Assembly: GCF_012568245.1 (NCBI RefSeq)
Contig: NZ_CP046188.1
Location: forward strand, 188,233 to 252,232
Source of the DNA: Enterobacteriaceae endosymbiont of Donacia thalassina
GTDB taxonomy: Bacteria; Pseudomonadota; Gammaproteobacteria; Enterobacterales; Enterobacteriaceae
Direction: 5' to 3'
Length of the DNA: 64,000 nucleotides
Shown: positions 56,397 to 64,000 of the stretch, piece by piece
Numbering within the stretch: position 1 is the stretch's first letter
How the letters are laid out: the number at the start of each line of letters is the position of its first letter
Made by a program: the position numbers and the translations under genes
Notes under the pieces: generated by a model
Told to the model about the DNA's origin: nothing
What the model saw: the letters and a program-made list of their open reading frames with translations, nothing else
Database searches by the model: none

Positions 56397-56957
56397 TTAA
56401 TATAATAATTCCTTTTCTTTTTTTTTTAAAAATTCTTTTATGTTATTTATATATAATATAGTTTGTTTTTGAATAAGATTATATAATCTTTGTTCTTGAT
56501 TTTCATCAATATATTTTTTTTTTAAAAAAATTTTAATTTTATTATTTGTTTTTCTACGTATATTACGAATATTAATTTTATTTAATTCTGCTTCTGTTTT
56601 TATATTTTTAAAAATTTTTATTTTTCTAGATTCTGTAATAGGAGGAATATTTACATAAATGTTATGATCAATTATTTTAGTTGTTACATCTAATTTTGAA
56701 AGTACAATACTTTTTTCTATATTTTTTAATATTGTATAATCAAATGGAGTTATTTTAAGGGTAGAAGAATTTTCTACAACTATAGATGATATATGGTTAA
56801 TTGATACTAATTTATTATTTAATTTTAAAAAAATATTATTTAATAAATAAGGAGATAATCTATTATATGAAATAATATTAATTTTTTTTATAAATATATC
56901 TAAACATTTCTTCATACTATTTTTATTTTCATTTATAATATCATTATACATATTCAT
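56397..56957 (-). CDS. frr: Ribosome recycling factor
   Basis: RRF splits post-termination ribosomes with EF-G. The 186 residues compare with 185 in E. coli. The three-helix bundle and the small beta domain are recognisable: VENSSTLKITPFDYTILKNI, then the segment starting with NIYVNIPPITESRK, and LNKINIRNIRRKTNNKIK. It lies 24 bases after pyrH in the conserved rpsB-tsf-pyrH-frr order. An AAGGAT ribosome site precedes the ATG. The protein has the extreme lysine and isoleucine content typical of the rest of the window. Confidence 0.96.
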   Translation of the reverse strand: MNMYNDIINENKNSMKKCLDIFIKKINIISYNRLSPYLLNNIFLKLNNKLVSINHISSIVVENSSTLKITPFDYTILKNIEKSIVLSKLDVTTKIIDHNIYVNIPPITESRKIKIFKNIKTEAELNKINIRNIRRKTNNKIKIFLKKKYIDENQEQRLYNLIQKQTILYINNIKEFLKKKEKELLY

Positions 56958-56981
56958 ATCCTTTATTTAAAGTATATTATT

Positions 56982-57710
56982 TTATTTGTTTTTAATTATT
57001 GTTCCTTCAATTGTTCCTGTTAAAATTCTGTAAAGTGATCCTGGTTTTTGAATATTAAAAATATGTATAGGCATATTATAATCACGTGCTAAAATAAAAG
57101 CTGTATTATCCATAATTTTAATTTTTTTTTTTATTACGTAATCATAATCTATCTTATTAAAAAATTTAGCATCAGAATAATTTATAGGATCTTTAGAATA
57201 TACTCCATTAACATTTGTTGCTTTAAATATAGCATTAGCTTCTAATTCAATACCTCTTAAACATGCTGCTGTATCTGTAGTAAATAAAGGATTACCAATT
57301 CCACCTGTTAATATAATTATATTGTTTTTAATTAAATCAATTGCTTTAAATGCATTATATCCTGTACATATACCTTGAATAGGAAAAGATGACATTAAAT
57401 ATACATTAATTAATTTATTTTTAATTGATTGATATAATAATAAACCATTAATTATGGTTGATAACATACCAATTTGATCCCCTAAAACTCTTTTTAAATT
57501 ATTATTTCCATTACAATATTTTCCTCTAAATAAATTTCCACCTCCTATAACTACAGCTATTTCAATACCTAAAGGTAAAATACTTTTAATTTCTTGTATA
57601 ATATAATCTAATAATTTATTATCTATACCAGATAGATTTTTACCTTGTAAAAATTCGCCACTTATTTTTAATATAATACGATTATAAATTATTTTTTTTT
57701 TAATATTCAT
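56982..57710 (-). CDS. pyrH: UMP kinase
   Basis: PyrH phosphorylates UMP to UDP in pyrimidine synthesis and is a hexameric amino-acid-kinase-fold enzyme. The 242 residues compare with 241 in E. coli. Key blocks are ILKISGEFLQG near the start, VVIGGGNLFRGKY, LGDQIGMLSTIING, and FTTDTAACLRGIELEANAI, followed by GVYSKDP. The product links with CarA (carbamoyl phosphate supply) at the left end of the window. It sits between tsf and frr as in E. coli. Confidence 0.98.
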   Translation of the reverse strand: MNIKKKIIYNRIILKISGEFLQGKNLSGIDNKLLDYIIQEIKSILPLGIEIAVVIGGGNLFRGKYCNGNNNLKRVLGDQIGMLSTIINGLLLYQSIKNKLINVYLMSSFPIQGICTGYNAFKAIDLIKNNIIILTGGIGNPLFTTDTAACLRGIELEANAIFKATNVNGVYSKDPINYSDAKFFNKIDYDYVIKKKIKIMDNTAFILARDYNMPIHIFNIQKPGSLYRILTGTIEGTIIKNK

Positions 57711-57770
57711 ATAGTATTTATTATATTTTTTATATAAAATATATTTTATTAAATTATATCAATAAAATAA

Positions 57771-58580
57771 TTAATTTTTAATTATATTTGTACCTAATTC
57801 TAAATATATAAATTCTAAAACTTTTATTTTATTTTCATTTAAAAAATGTAACACTGTTTTATTATTATCTAATAAAAATTTTTGATTATATAAAGTGATA
57901 TTATTTATAAATTTTTTTACACGTCCTTCTATAATTTTTTTTATAATTATTTTAGATTTATTATTTTTTTTCATTGCAATATTTTTTTGTAATTGATATT
58001 CATGATTTATAATATCTATAGGAATATTTTTTTCATGAATATAATCAGGTTTTAACATTGCTATATGCATAGAAATTTGTTTCATCAATAAATCATTATC
58101 TCTATCACATTTAATTATTACTCCAATACGTTTGCTATGATGTATATATTTACCTATAAATTTTCCTTTAAGAAAACCTAAACGATTAATACATATATTT
58201 TCTTTTAAAATTCCAATTAATTTTATTCTTTCTTGATTAAATATTTCTTTTATTAAAGAAATATCTGTTTGATTATGTTTAAATATATATTTTAAAATAT
58301 TTTTTCCAAAATTTCTGATTTGTTGTGATTTTGCAACAAAATCTGTTTGACAATTTATTTCTAATAATATTCCAAAATCTTTAGTAATATAACTAAAAAT
58401 TAAACCTTCTTTAGTTTTATTTTTAGATTTTTTAATAGATTCTATATTTTCATATTTTCTTATATAATCTATAGCTTGATTAATATTTCCTTTTGCAGCT
58501 ATTAATGCTTTTTTACATTGTAAAATACTAATATTTGTAATATTTCTTAATTCTTTAATTTTATTAATGTTAATTTTCAA
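57771..58580 (-). CDS. tsf: Elongation factor Ts
   Basis: EF-Ts recycles EF-Tu by promoting GDP release. The 269 residues compare with 283 in E. coli. The N-terminal UBA-like domain (IKELRNITNISILQCKKALI) and the TDFV motif at 79-82 (INCQTDFVAKS), which inserts into EF-Tu, are clear. The coiled-coil and C-terminal dimer regions are shortened and divergent. It follows rpsB by 21 bases, with which it is cotranscribed in E. coli. A GGAG ribosome site is present in the gap. Confidence 0.97.
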   Translation of the reverse strand: MKININKIKELRNITNISILQCKKALIAAKGNINQAIDYIRKYENIESIKKSKNKTKEGLIFSYITKDFGILLEINCQTDFVAKSQQIRNFGKNILKYIFKHNQTDISLIKEIFNQERIKLIGILKENICINRLGFLKGKFIGKYIHHSKRIGVIIKCDRDNDLLMKQISMHIAMLKPDYIHEKNIPIDIINHEYQLQKNIAMKKNNKSKIIIKKIIEGRVKKFINNITLYNQKFLLDNNKTVLHFLNENKIKVLEFIYLELGTNIIKN

Positions 58581-58601
58581 TATTATCTCCTAATTAATTT
58601 T

Positions 58602-59300
58602 TTAAATTTTTTTCTTATGAAAATGTAAATTATTATTTATAATAACTTTAGTTACATAATATAAATATAATTTTATGGCACGAATAGCATCATCATTAGC
58701 AGGTATAACAAAATTAATCCCTTCGGGATTTGAATTAGTATCTACAATAGCAAAAATAGGAATATTTAATTTTTTGGCTTCTTTTATAGCAATTTTTTCA
58801 TAATTTGCATCAATAACAAATATAGCATCAGGTAAACCTCCCATATTTTTAATACCTCCTAAACTTTTTTCTAAATTAAATAATTCTCTATTACGTGTTA
58901 ATGCTTCTTTTTTTATTAATTGTTTAAATATTCCATTTTTTTTTTGTAATTCTAATTCCTTTAATTTTTTTATAGACTGTTTTACAGTTTTCCAATTAGT
59001 TAACATACCTCCTAACCAACGATGATTAACAAAAAATTGATTACAGTTAATTGCAGTTTCTTTTATAAGAAGAGATGCTGCTTTTTTAGTACCAATAAAT
59101 AAAATTTTACCTCTACGAGAACTTATCTTTTTTAATTCTTTTAATGCATTATTAAACATTATAATAGTTTTATCTAGATTAATAATATGTATTTTATTTT
59201 TATATTTAAAAATAAATTTTTTCATTTTGGGATTCCAATAACGAGTTTGATGACCAAAATGAGCTCCTACTTTAAACATTTTATTAATAGATATACACAT
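58602..59300 (-). CDS. rpsB: Ribosomal protein S2
   Basis: S2 binds the 30S subunit between head and body and is needed for S1 attachment. The 232 residues compare with 241 in E. coli; the acidic C-terminal end is trimmed. Family blocks are [56 protein letters not shown], and [20 protein letters not shown]. An AAGGAT ribosome site lies upstream. It heads the rpsB-tsf-pyrH-frr array and diverges from map across 161 bases, as in E. coli. Confidence 0.98.
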   Translation of the reverse strand: MCISINKMFKVGAHFGHQTRYWNPKMKKFIFKYKNKIHIINLDKTIIMFNNALKELKKISSRRGKILFIGTKKAASLLIKETAINCNQFFVNHRWLGGMLTNWKTVKQSIKKLKELELQKKNGIFKQLIKKEALTRNRELFNLEKSLGGIKNMGGLPDAIFVIDANYEKIAIKEAKKLNIPIFAIVDTNSNPEGINFVIPANDDAIRAIKLYLYYVTKVIINNNLHFHKKKI

Positions 59301-59461
59301 TATTTTTATCCTTATTTTTTATATTACTAAAATAACATTATATAATTTTTATCTATACAAAAATAATTAATAATATTTATTATTTTAGATATCATTTAAA
59401 TTTAATCATTATAATATAACATTTAATATTATAAAATTAATAAATTTATAGAAATAAAATA

Positions 59462-60241
59462 ATGAAAATATCAATTAAAAATTCTGAAGAAATAAAAAAA
59501 ATTTATAAATCTTGTCAACTAGCAGCAGAAGTATTAGAAATGATTGAAAGTTATATATTACCTGGAATTAGTACGGAAGAAATTAATAATATATGTCATA
59601 ATTATATTACAAAAATTCAAAAAGCAAAACCTGCTACTTTAGGATATAATGGTTTTCCAAAATCTATATGTATTTCTAAAAATGATATAGTATGTCATGG
59701 AATTTCAAATAAGAATGATATATTAAAACAAGGAGATATTATTAATATAGATGTAACTATTTTATATAATAATTATTTTGGTGATACATCAAAAATGTTT
59801 TTTGTGGGAAATAAAATTTCTAAAAAATCACAATTATTATGTTTAACTGCTCAAAAAAGTTTATATAAAGCAATCAGTATTTTAAAACCTGGGCTTAGAT
59901 TATATAAAATTGGAAAAATAATACAAAAATATGTAGAAAAAAAAAATTTTTCTGTAGTAAGAAATTATTGTGGACATGGCATAGGTAAAAATTTTCATGA
60001 AGATCCTCAAATTTTACACTATAAATCATATGATTATGGTATTATATTAAAACCAGGAATGGTATTTACTATTGAACCCATGATAAATATAGGACATCAT
60101 GAAGTGTATTTATCCAATGATAATTGGACTGTAAAAACTAAAGATAAAACTAATTCAGCTCAATATGAGCATACTGTACTTATTACTAATTTAGGTTATA
60201 AAGTATTAACTTTAAGAAAAGAAGAAAAAATACCTTTATAA
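59462..60241 (+). CDS. map: Methionine aminopeptidase
   Basis: Map removes the initiator methionine from nascent proteins. The 259 residues compare with 264 in E. coli. Type I signature residues are His79 (VCHGIS), metal ligands Asp97 and Asp108 (NIDVTILYNNYFGDT, spanning both), the His in CGHGIGKNFHEDP near 171, and the two Glu in FTIEPMI and YEHTVLI. All five metal ligands are intact. It diverges from rpsB and converges on rpoD, separated from it by a long palindrome. Confidence 0.97.
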   Translation: MKISIKNSEEIKKIYKSCQLAAEVLEMIESYILPGISTEEINNICHNYITKIQKAKPATLGYNGFPKSICISKNDIVCHGISNKNDILKQGDIINIDVTILYNNYFGDTSKMFFVGNKISKKSQLLCLTAQKSLYKAISILKPGLRLYKIGKIIQKYVEKKNFSVVRNYCGHGIGKNFHEDPQILHYKSYDYGIILKPGMVFTIEPMINIGHHEVYLSNDNWTVKTKDKTNSAQYEHTVLITNLGYKVLTLRKEEKIPL

Positions 60242-60248
60242 ATATCTG

Positions 60249-60290
60249 ATATAGTTAAGTAATTATAAATTTATAATTACTTAACTATAT
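60249..60290. terminator. 42-bp perfect palindrome between convergent map and rpoD
   Basis: Positions 60249-60290 read the same on both strands, giving 21 paired bases per arm with no mismatch (centre AAATTT at 60267-60272). It begins eight bases after the map stop and ends 20 bases before the rpoD stop. Placed between convergent genes, it is best read as a bidirectional terminator, though no T tract of note follows on either side. It has four G-C pairs. Confidence 0.6.
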
Positions 60291-60310
60291 TAAAATTATT
60301 ATTAATATTA

Positions 60311-62113
60311 TTAATTATCTAAAAAACTTTTTAATATTTCTGAACGACTAGGATGTCTTAATTTTCTTAATGCTTTTGCTTCTATCTGTCTAATCCTCTC
60401 TCTAGTTACATCAAATTGTTTTCCTACTTCTTCTAAAGTATGATCAGAATTCATATCAATACCAAATCTCATTCTTAATACTTTAGCTTCTCTTGGTGTT
60501 AAACTAGATAAAATATTGTATGTTGCTACTCTTAAACTTTCAGAAGTTGCTGAATCTAATGGTAATTCTAGAGTATTATCTTCAATAAAATCACTTAAAT
60601 GTGATTCATCATCATCACCTATAGGTGTTTCCATAGAAATTGGTTCTTTAGCTATTTTTAGTACCTTTCTAATTTTATCTTCAGGTATCAGCATATATTC
60701 AGATAATTCTTCTGGTGTAGGTTCTCTACCTAATTCTTGCAAAATTTTTCTAGAAACTCTATTAAGTTTATTTATAGTTTCGATCATATGAACAGGAATT
60801 CTTATTGTTCTAGCTTGATCAGCAATAGATCTAGTAATAGCTTGCCTTATCCACCATGTGGCATATGTAGAAAATTTATAACCTCTTCTATATTCAAATT
60901 TATCTACTGCTTTCATTAAACCTATATTTCCTTCTTGAATTAAATCAAGAAATTGTAATCCTCTATTTGTATATTTTTTAGCAATAGAAATAACTAATCT
61001 TAAATTAGCTTCAATCATTTCTTTTTTTGCTCTTTGTGTTTTTAATTCACCTATAGATATTTTTTTATTAATATTTCTAATTTTTCTAATTGTTAATCCT
61101 GTTTCTTTTTCAATATTAATTAATTTTAGAATACTTCTATTTATTTTATTTAAAAAAATATTTTTTTCATGTAAATGAAATTTATTTTTTAATTTTAATT
61201 TTTTTAATTTTTTGAAAAAAAGATCTTTTTTTATTTCATTATTATAAAATATGCACATAAATTTTTTTTTTGATATATTATATTTTTTTAAGCATATTTT
61301 CATAATATTATATTCTTCAATGCGTATACGGAACATTATAGAACGCATTTTAGATACCAAATAATTAAATTCTTTAGATACTAAACGAAATTGTTTAAAA
61401 ATTTCTGCAAGATTTTTTAATTCAATTAATGATTTATTATGATTTCTACCCTTTTTTTTTATAAAAATTAATGTTATATAATATTGTTTTTGTAATTCTA
61501 AAAATTTTTCTTCAGCTAAATTATTATCTATAATATTTTCGTTACTTTCTGTTTGAATATTATTTAATAATTCTTGATTATTAGAAGATATAATTTCTTC
61601 TTTAATATTAGAATCAATAAAACCATGGATTAAATCTGATAAACGTATATCACCAGATTTAACTTTATCATATTTTTTTAATAAATATTTTATAAAAACA
61701 GGATATTCTGCTATAGAAGATTGTACTTGATTAATACCTTCTTCTATACGTTTAGCTATATTAATTTCTCCTTCTCGTGTTAAAAGTTCTACAGTACCCA
61801 TTTCTCGCATATATATACGTACTGGATCTGTTGTTCTCCCCATTTCTGATTCTACATTAGATAATACTTGTACGGCATCTTCTGCTTCTGTTAAATTATT
61901 TGTATTATTATTTAATATTAAATCATCATTATCAGGAGCTTCTTCCATTACTTGTATACCCATATCATTTATCATTTGAATAATATTTTTAATTTGATTT
62001 GAACTAACAATATTATCAGGTAAATGATCATTAATTTCTGAATAAGTTAAATAACCCTTTTCTTTTCCACGCGTTACAAGAAATTTAAGCTGTGATTTTG
62101 AGTTATGATCCAT
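60311..62113 (-). CDS. rpoD: Primary sigma factor sigma-70
   Basis: RpoD directs RNA polymerase to housekeeping promoters. I start at 62113 (600 residues; 613 in E. coli) because [20 protein letters not shown] aligns with MEQNPQSQLKLLVTRGKEQG and a GGA ribosome site lies upstream; the earlier ATG at 62125 contains that site. Region 1.1 is complete, the non-conserved domain is shortened and diverged, region 2 holds [17 protein letters not shown], and region 4 holds [20 protein letters not shown]. All DNA-binding surfaces look intact, so promoters should follow the usual consensus. It follows dnaG as in the rpsU-dnaG-rpoD operon. Confidence 0.98.
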   Translation of the reverse strand: MDHNSKSQLKFLVTRGKEKGYLTYSEINDHLPDNIVSSNQIKNIIQMINDMGIQVMEEAPDNDDLILNNNTNNLTEAEDAVQVLSNVESEMGRTTDPVRIYMREMGTVELLTREGEINIAKRIEEGINQVQSSIAEYPVFIKYLLKKYDKVKSGDIRLSDLIHGFIDSNIKEEIISSNNQELLNNIQTESNENIIDNNLAEEKFLELQKQYYITLIFIKKKGRNHNKSLIELKNLAEIFKQFRLVSKEFNYLVSKMRSIMFRIRIEEYNIMKICLKKYNISKKKFMCIFYNNEIKKDLFFKKLKKLKLKNKFHLHEKNIFLNKINRSILKLINIEKETGLTIRKIRNINKKISIGELKTQRAKKEMIEANLRLVISIAKKYTNRGLQFLDLIQEGNIGLMKAVDKFEYRRGYKFSTYATWWIRQAITRSIADQARTIRIPVHMIETINKLNRVSRKILQELGREPTPEELSEYMLIPEDKIRKVLKIAKEPISMETPIGDDDESHLSDFIEDNTLELPLDSATSESLRVATYNILSSLTPREAKVLRMRFGIDMNSDHTLEEVGKQFDVTRERIRQIEAKALRKLRHPSRSEILKSFLDN

Positions 62114-62253
62114 AAATAGTTCCATACTTTTATTTATTAATATTTAAATAAAATTAAATGAAATAAAATTTAAAACAAATTATTTATTTAATAAATAAAA
62201 TTTTATATATGTTATTAAAAATATTTTAAATATATTTTATTAAATTTTTCAAA

Positions 62254-63984
62254 TTATTTTTTTTTAATTAATATTTTATTTAAAGACCATAATTCTTGTT
62301 TTTTTTTATAATCTAATCCTATCTTTCTTTCTAAAGATATTAAATATTCTATTCTATCTTCTAAAATATTTATTTTTAATTTTTTTATTAAATTTATAAA
62401 GAATTTTTTTATTTTATTATCAGGAATCATATGGTTCCATGTTACTAAAATTTCAAGAATTTTTTTTAATTTTGTTCCTCTATATTGTTCTAATATTTTA
62501 ACTGTTGTTATATTTTTATTTTTATAAAAATTAACAAATTTAATAAAAAAAAATAAACCATTTATATTTGAACTTTTAAAAATTTTTAATTGTGGAACAA
62601 GTTTTATTAATTCGGGATTTTGTACTAATAAACTTAATAGTCTACGAATAGTAGTTTTTTTAAAATTATTATTTTTAACTATTTTTTTTTGAAATTTTAA
62701 TGAATTATATATATCTACAAGATTAATAATACCTACTTTTTCTCCCAATGTTTTAATTAAATTTATTTGAAGAAAATAATCCGGAATTAACTTAATAAAT
62801 GATAAAGCTTTGTAAATAAAACGTGTTTTTTCCTCACAAGAGGAAAATAAATTTTTTAAAAATAATTGTTTAAAAAAAAATTTGGAAAATGATAAAGTAT
62901 TATTAATTCTTTTTTTAAAAAGAATTCTTCCTTCTTTTCTAATTAAACTATCAGGATCTTCACCATTAGGTAAAATCATAAATTTTATTTCTTTACCATT
63001 AACTAAATGAGGTAAACTAATTTTTAAAGATTTCCACTGAGCTTTTATACCTGCTTGATCTCCATCATAACAATAAACAATTTTATTTGTTATATTAAAT
63101 AATTTTTTTATATGTATATCAGTAATAGCTGTTCCTAATATGGCTACTGCATATTTTATATTAAATTGAAATAAACTAATAACATCAATATATCCTTCTA
63201 CTATTAGTATTTTTTTTATAATATTATTTTCTTTTTTTGTTTCGTATAATCCATATAATTCATTACTTTTATGAAAAATAATATTTTCTGAAGAATTTAA
63301 ATATTTAGGATTTTTATTTTCAAAAACTCTTCCTCCAAATCCAATAATAAAACCTTTTATATTTTTAATTGGAAATATAATTCGATTATAAAAAATATCA
63401 TAAAAATTATTATTGATTTTATTTTTTTTTAAAATACCTAATTTTTTATATAAAATTTTTATAATATTTTTATTATTTAAAAATTTTTTATGCCAATATA
63501 AAGGAGAAAACCCAATAGAAAAATATTCTATAATATATATGTTAAAACCTCTATTTAATAAATATTTGTAAGCTTCTCTACCTTTGCCTAAAGGATCTAA
63601 TAGAGAATTTTTATAAAAAATACTTAAATTAAAAATAAATTTATAATAAATATTATTTTTTTGAAATTTTTTATTTACACTATTATTATATGTAATAGGT
63701 ATACTAAATATATTTGCTATTGATTCTATACTTTCAAGAAAAGATAAATTATCATATTTCATAACAAAATCAATAATATTTCCATGTGCACCACATCCGA
63801 AACAATGATATAATTGTTTTACAGAACTAACTGCAAATGAAGGATTTTTTTCTAAATGAAAAGGACAAATTCCAAAAAAATTTTTTCCTCTTTTCTTTAA
63901 TTTTATTTTATTTTTAATTAAATTTACAATATCAATTTGGTCTAATAAATGATTAATAAATGAACGAGATACATATTTAATCAT
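62254..63984 (-). CDS. dnaG: DNA primase
   Basis: DnaG synthesises RNA primers at the replication fork. The 576 residues compare with 581 in E. coli. The CHC2 zinc ribbon has Cys40, His43, Cys61 and Cys64 (GICPFH and YHCFGCGAHGN), at the E. coli positions. The TOPRIM core carries ILIVEGYIDVISL and VYCYDGDQAG with the metal-binding acidic residues. The C-terminal helicase-binding domain is present but diverged. It precedes rpoD by 140 bases. The start at 63984 fits the family alignment but has no clear ribosome site; rpsU would be expected beyond the right edge. Confidence 0.97.
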   Translation of the reverse strand: MIKYVSRSFINHLLDQIDIVNLIKNKIKLKKRGKNFFGICPFHLEKNPSFAVSSVKQLYHCFGCGAHGNIIDFVMKYDNLSFLESIESIANIFSIPITYNNSVNKKFQKNNIYYKFIFNLSIFYKNSLLDPLGKGREAYKYLLNRGFNIYIIEYFSIGFSPLYWHKKFLNNKNIIKILYKKLGILKKNKINNNFYDIFYNRIIFPIKNIKGFIIGFGGRVFENKNPKYLNSSENIIFHKSNELYGLYETKKENNIIKKILIVEGYIDVISLFQFNIKYAVAILGTAITDIHIKKLFNITNKIVYCYDGDQAGIKAQWKSLKISLPHLVNGKEIKFMILPNGEDPDSLIRKEGRILFKKRINNTLSFSKFFFKQLFLKNLFSSCEEKTRFIYKALSFIKLIPDYFLQINLIKTLGEKVGIINLVDIYNSLKFQKKIVKNNNFKKTTIRRLLSLLVQNPELIKLVPQLKIFKSSNINGLFFFIKFVNFYKNKNITTVKILEQYRGTKLKKILEILVTWNHMIPDNKIKKFFINLIKKLKINILEDRIEYLISLERKIGLDYKKKQELWSLNKILIKKK

Positions 63985-64000
63985 AAAAATGATTTTTCAT

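Noticed and set aside
1..64000. Specific sigma-70 promoter calls
   Set aside because: TATAAT-like and TTGA-like hexamers occur in almost every intergenic region at this base composition, so single matches carry no weight.
1..64000. Mobile elements, CRISPR arrays, prophage genes, replication origin
   Set aside because: No transposase, integrase or cas genes, no regularly spaced repeats and no cluster of DnaA boxes were seen.
1..64000. Assignment to Buchnera or another named symbiont genus
   Set aside because: Intact ilvE, metA, ansP and cydAB argue against Buchnera, and gene content alone does not single out one genus. A phylogeny of conserved proteins would be needed.
1..64000. Alternative genetic code with UGA as Trp, seen in some tiny symbiont genomes
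   Set aside because: fabZ ends at TGA where the family ends, Trp codons are TGG, the tRNA-Trp anticodon is CCA, and RF2 is present.

Overview
The window is a stretch of a very A+T-rich, gene-dense bacterial chromosome. By eye roughly four of every five bases are A or T, nearly all genes are intact and single copy, and there are no insertion sequences, prophage genes or CRISPR arrays. Almost every protein is closest in sequence and length to its Escherichia coli counterpart, and many blocks keep the E. coli gene order with clean deletions between them. This points to a reduced-genome, vertically inherited nutritional endosymbiont of an insect, derived from Enterobacterales. The genus cannot be fixed from the sequence alone. 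Intact ilvE, metA, ansP and cydAB argue against Buchnera.

Layout. 1-7606: 5' part of carA, then ilvG-ilvM-ilvE-ilvD-ilvC and tRNA-Trp, all on the minus strand. 7876-12238: fpr-tpiA (plus) converge on prfB-lysS (minus), followed by tRNA-Ile2(CAU). 12301-20398: degP (minus) diverges from rpiA-dapF-uvrD-corA (plus), then the asparagine permease gene ansP (minus). 20735-35331: sucA-sucB, cydA-cydB-cydX, parE and aceE-aceF-lpdA, all plus. 35454-42155: dapE, lon, clpX, clpP, bolA, suhB (minus). 42337-45711: nfuA, metA, proS (plus). 45686-59300: tilS, dnaE, fabZ, skp, bamA, rseP, uppS, frr, pyrH, tsf, rpsB (minus). 59462-63984: map (plus) converging on rpoD and dnaG (minus). The only gene-free stretch over 300 bases is 20399-20734.

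How the genes fit together. The metabolic genes serve essential amino acids: branched-chain (ilvGMEDC), lysine (dapE, dapF) and methionine (metA). SucAB with Lpd can supply the succinyl-CoA that MetA and lysine synthesis consume. Pyruvate dehydrogenase and cytochrome bd oxidase cover energy, and AnsP probably imports a nitrogen donor from the host. Envelope and proteostasis functions (BamA, Skp, DegP, RseP, Lon, ClpXP) are kept, although the lipid A and CDP-diglyceride genes that normally sit among them are gone from this locus. TilS is present together with the tRNA-Ile2 that it modifies.

No wholly new system was found. The best leads are a prfB programmed frameshift site that uses UAA instead of the usual UGA; a SuhB that has lost phosphatase metal ligands and may survive only as a transcription (Nus) factor; a SucB whose E3-binding domain has lost its signature; an unannotated 29-residue cydX; and several long perfect inverted repeats between genes.
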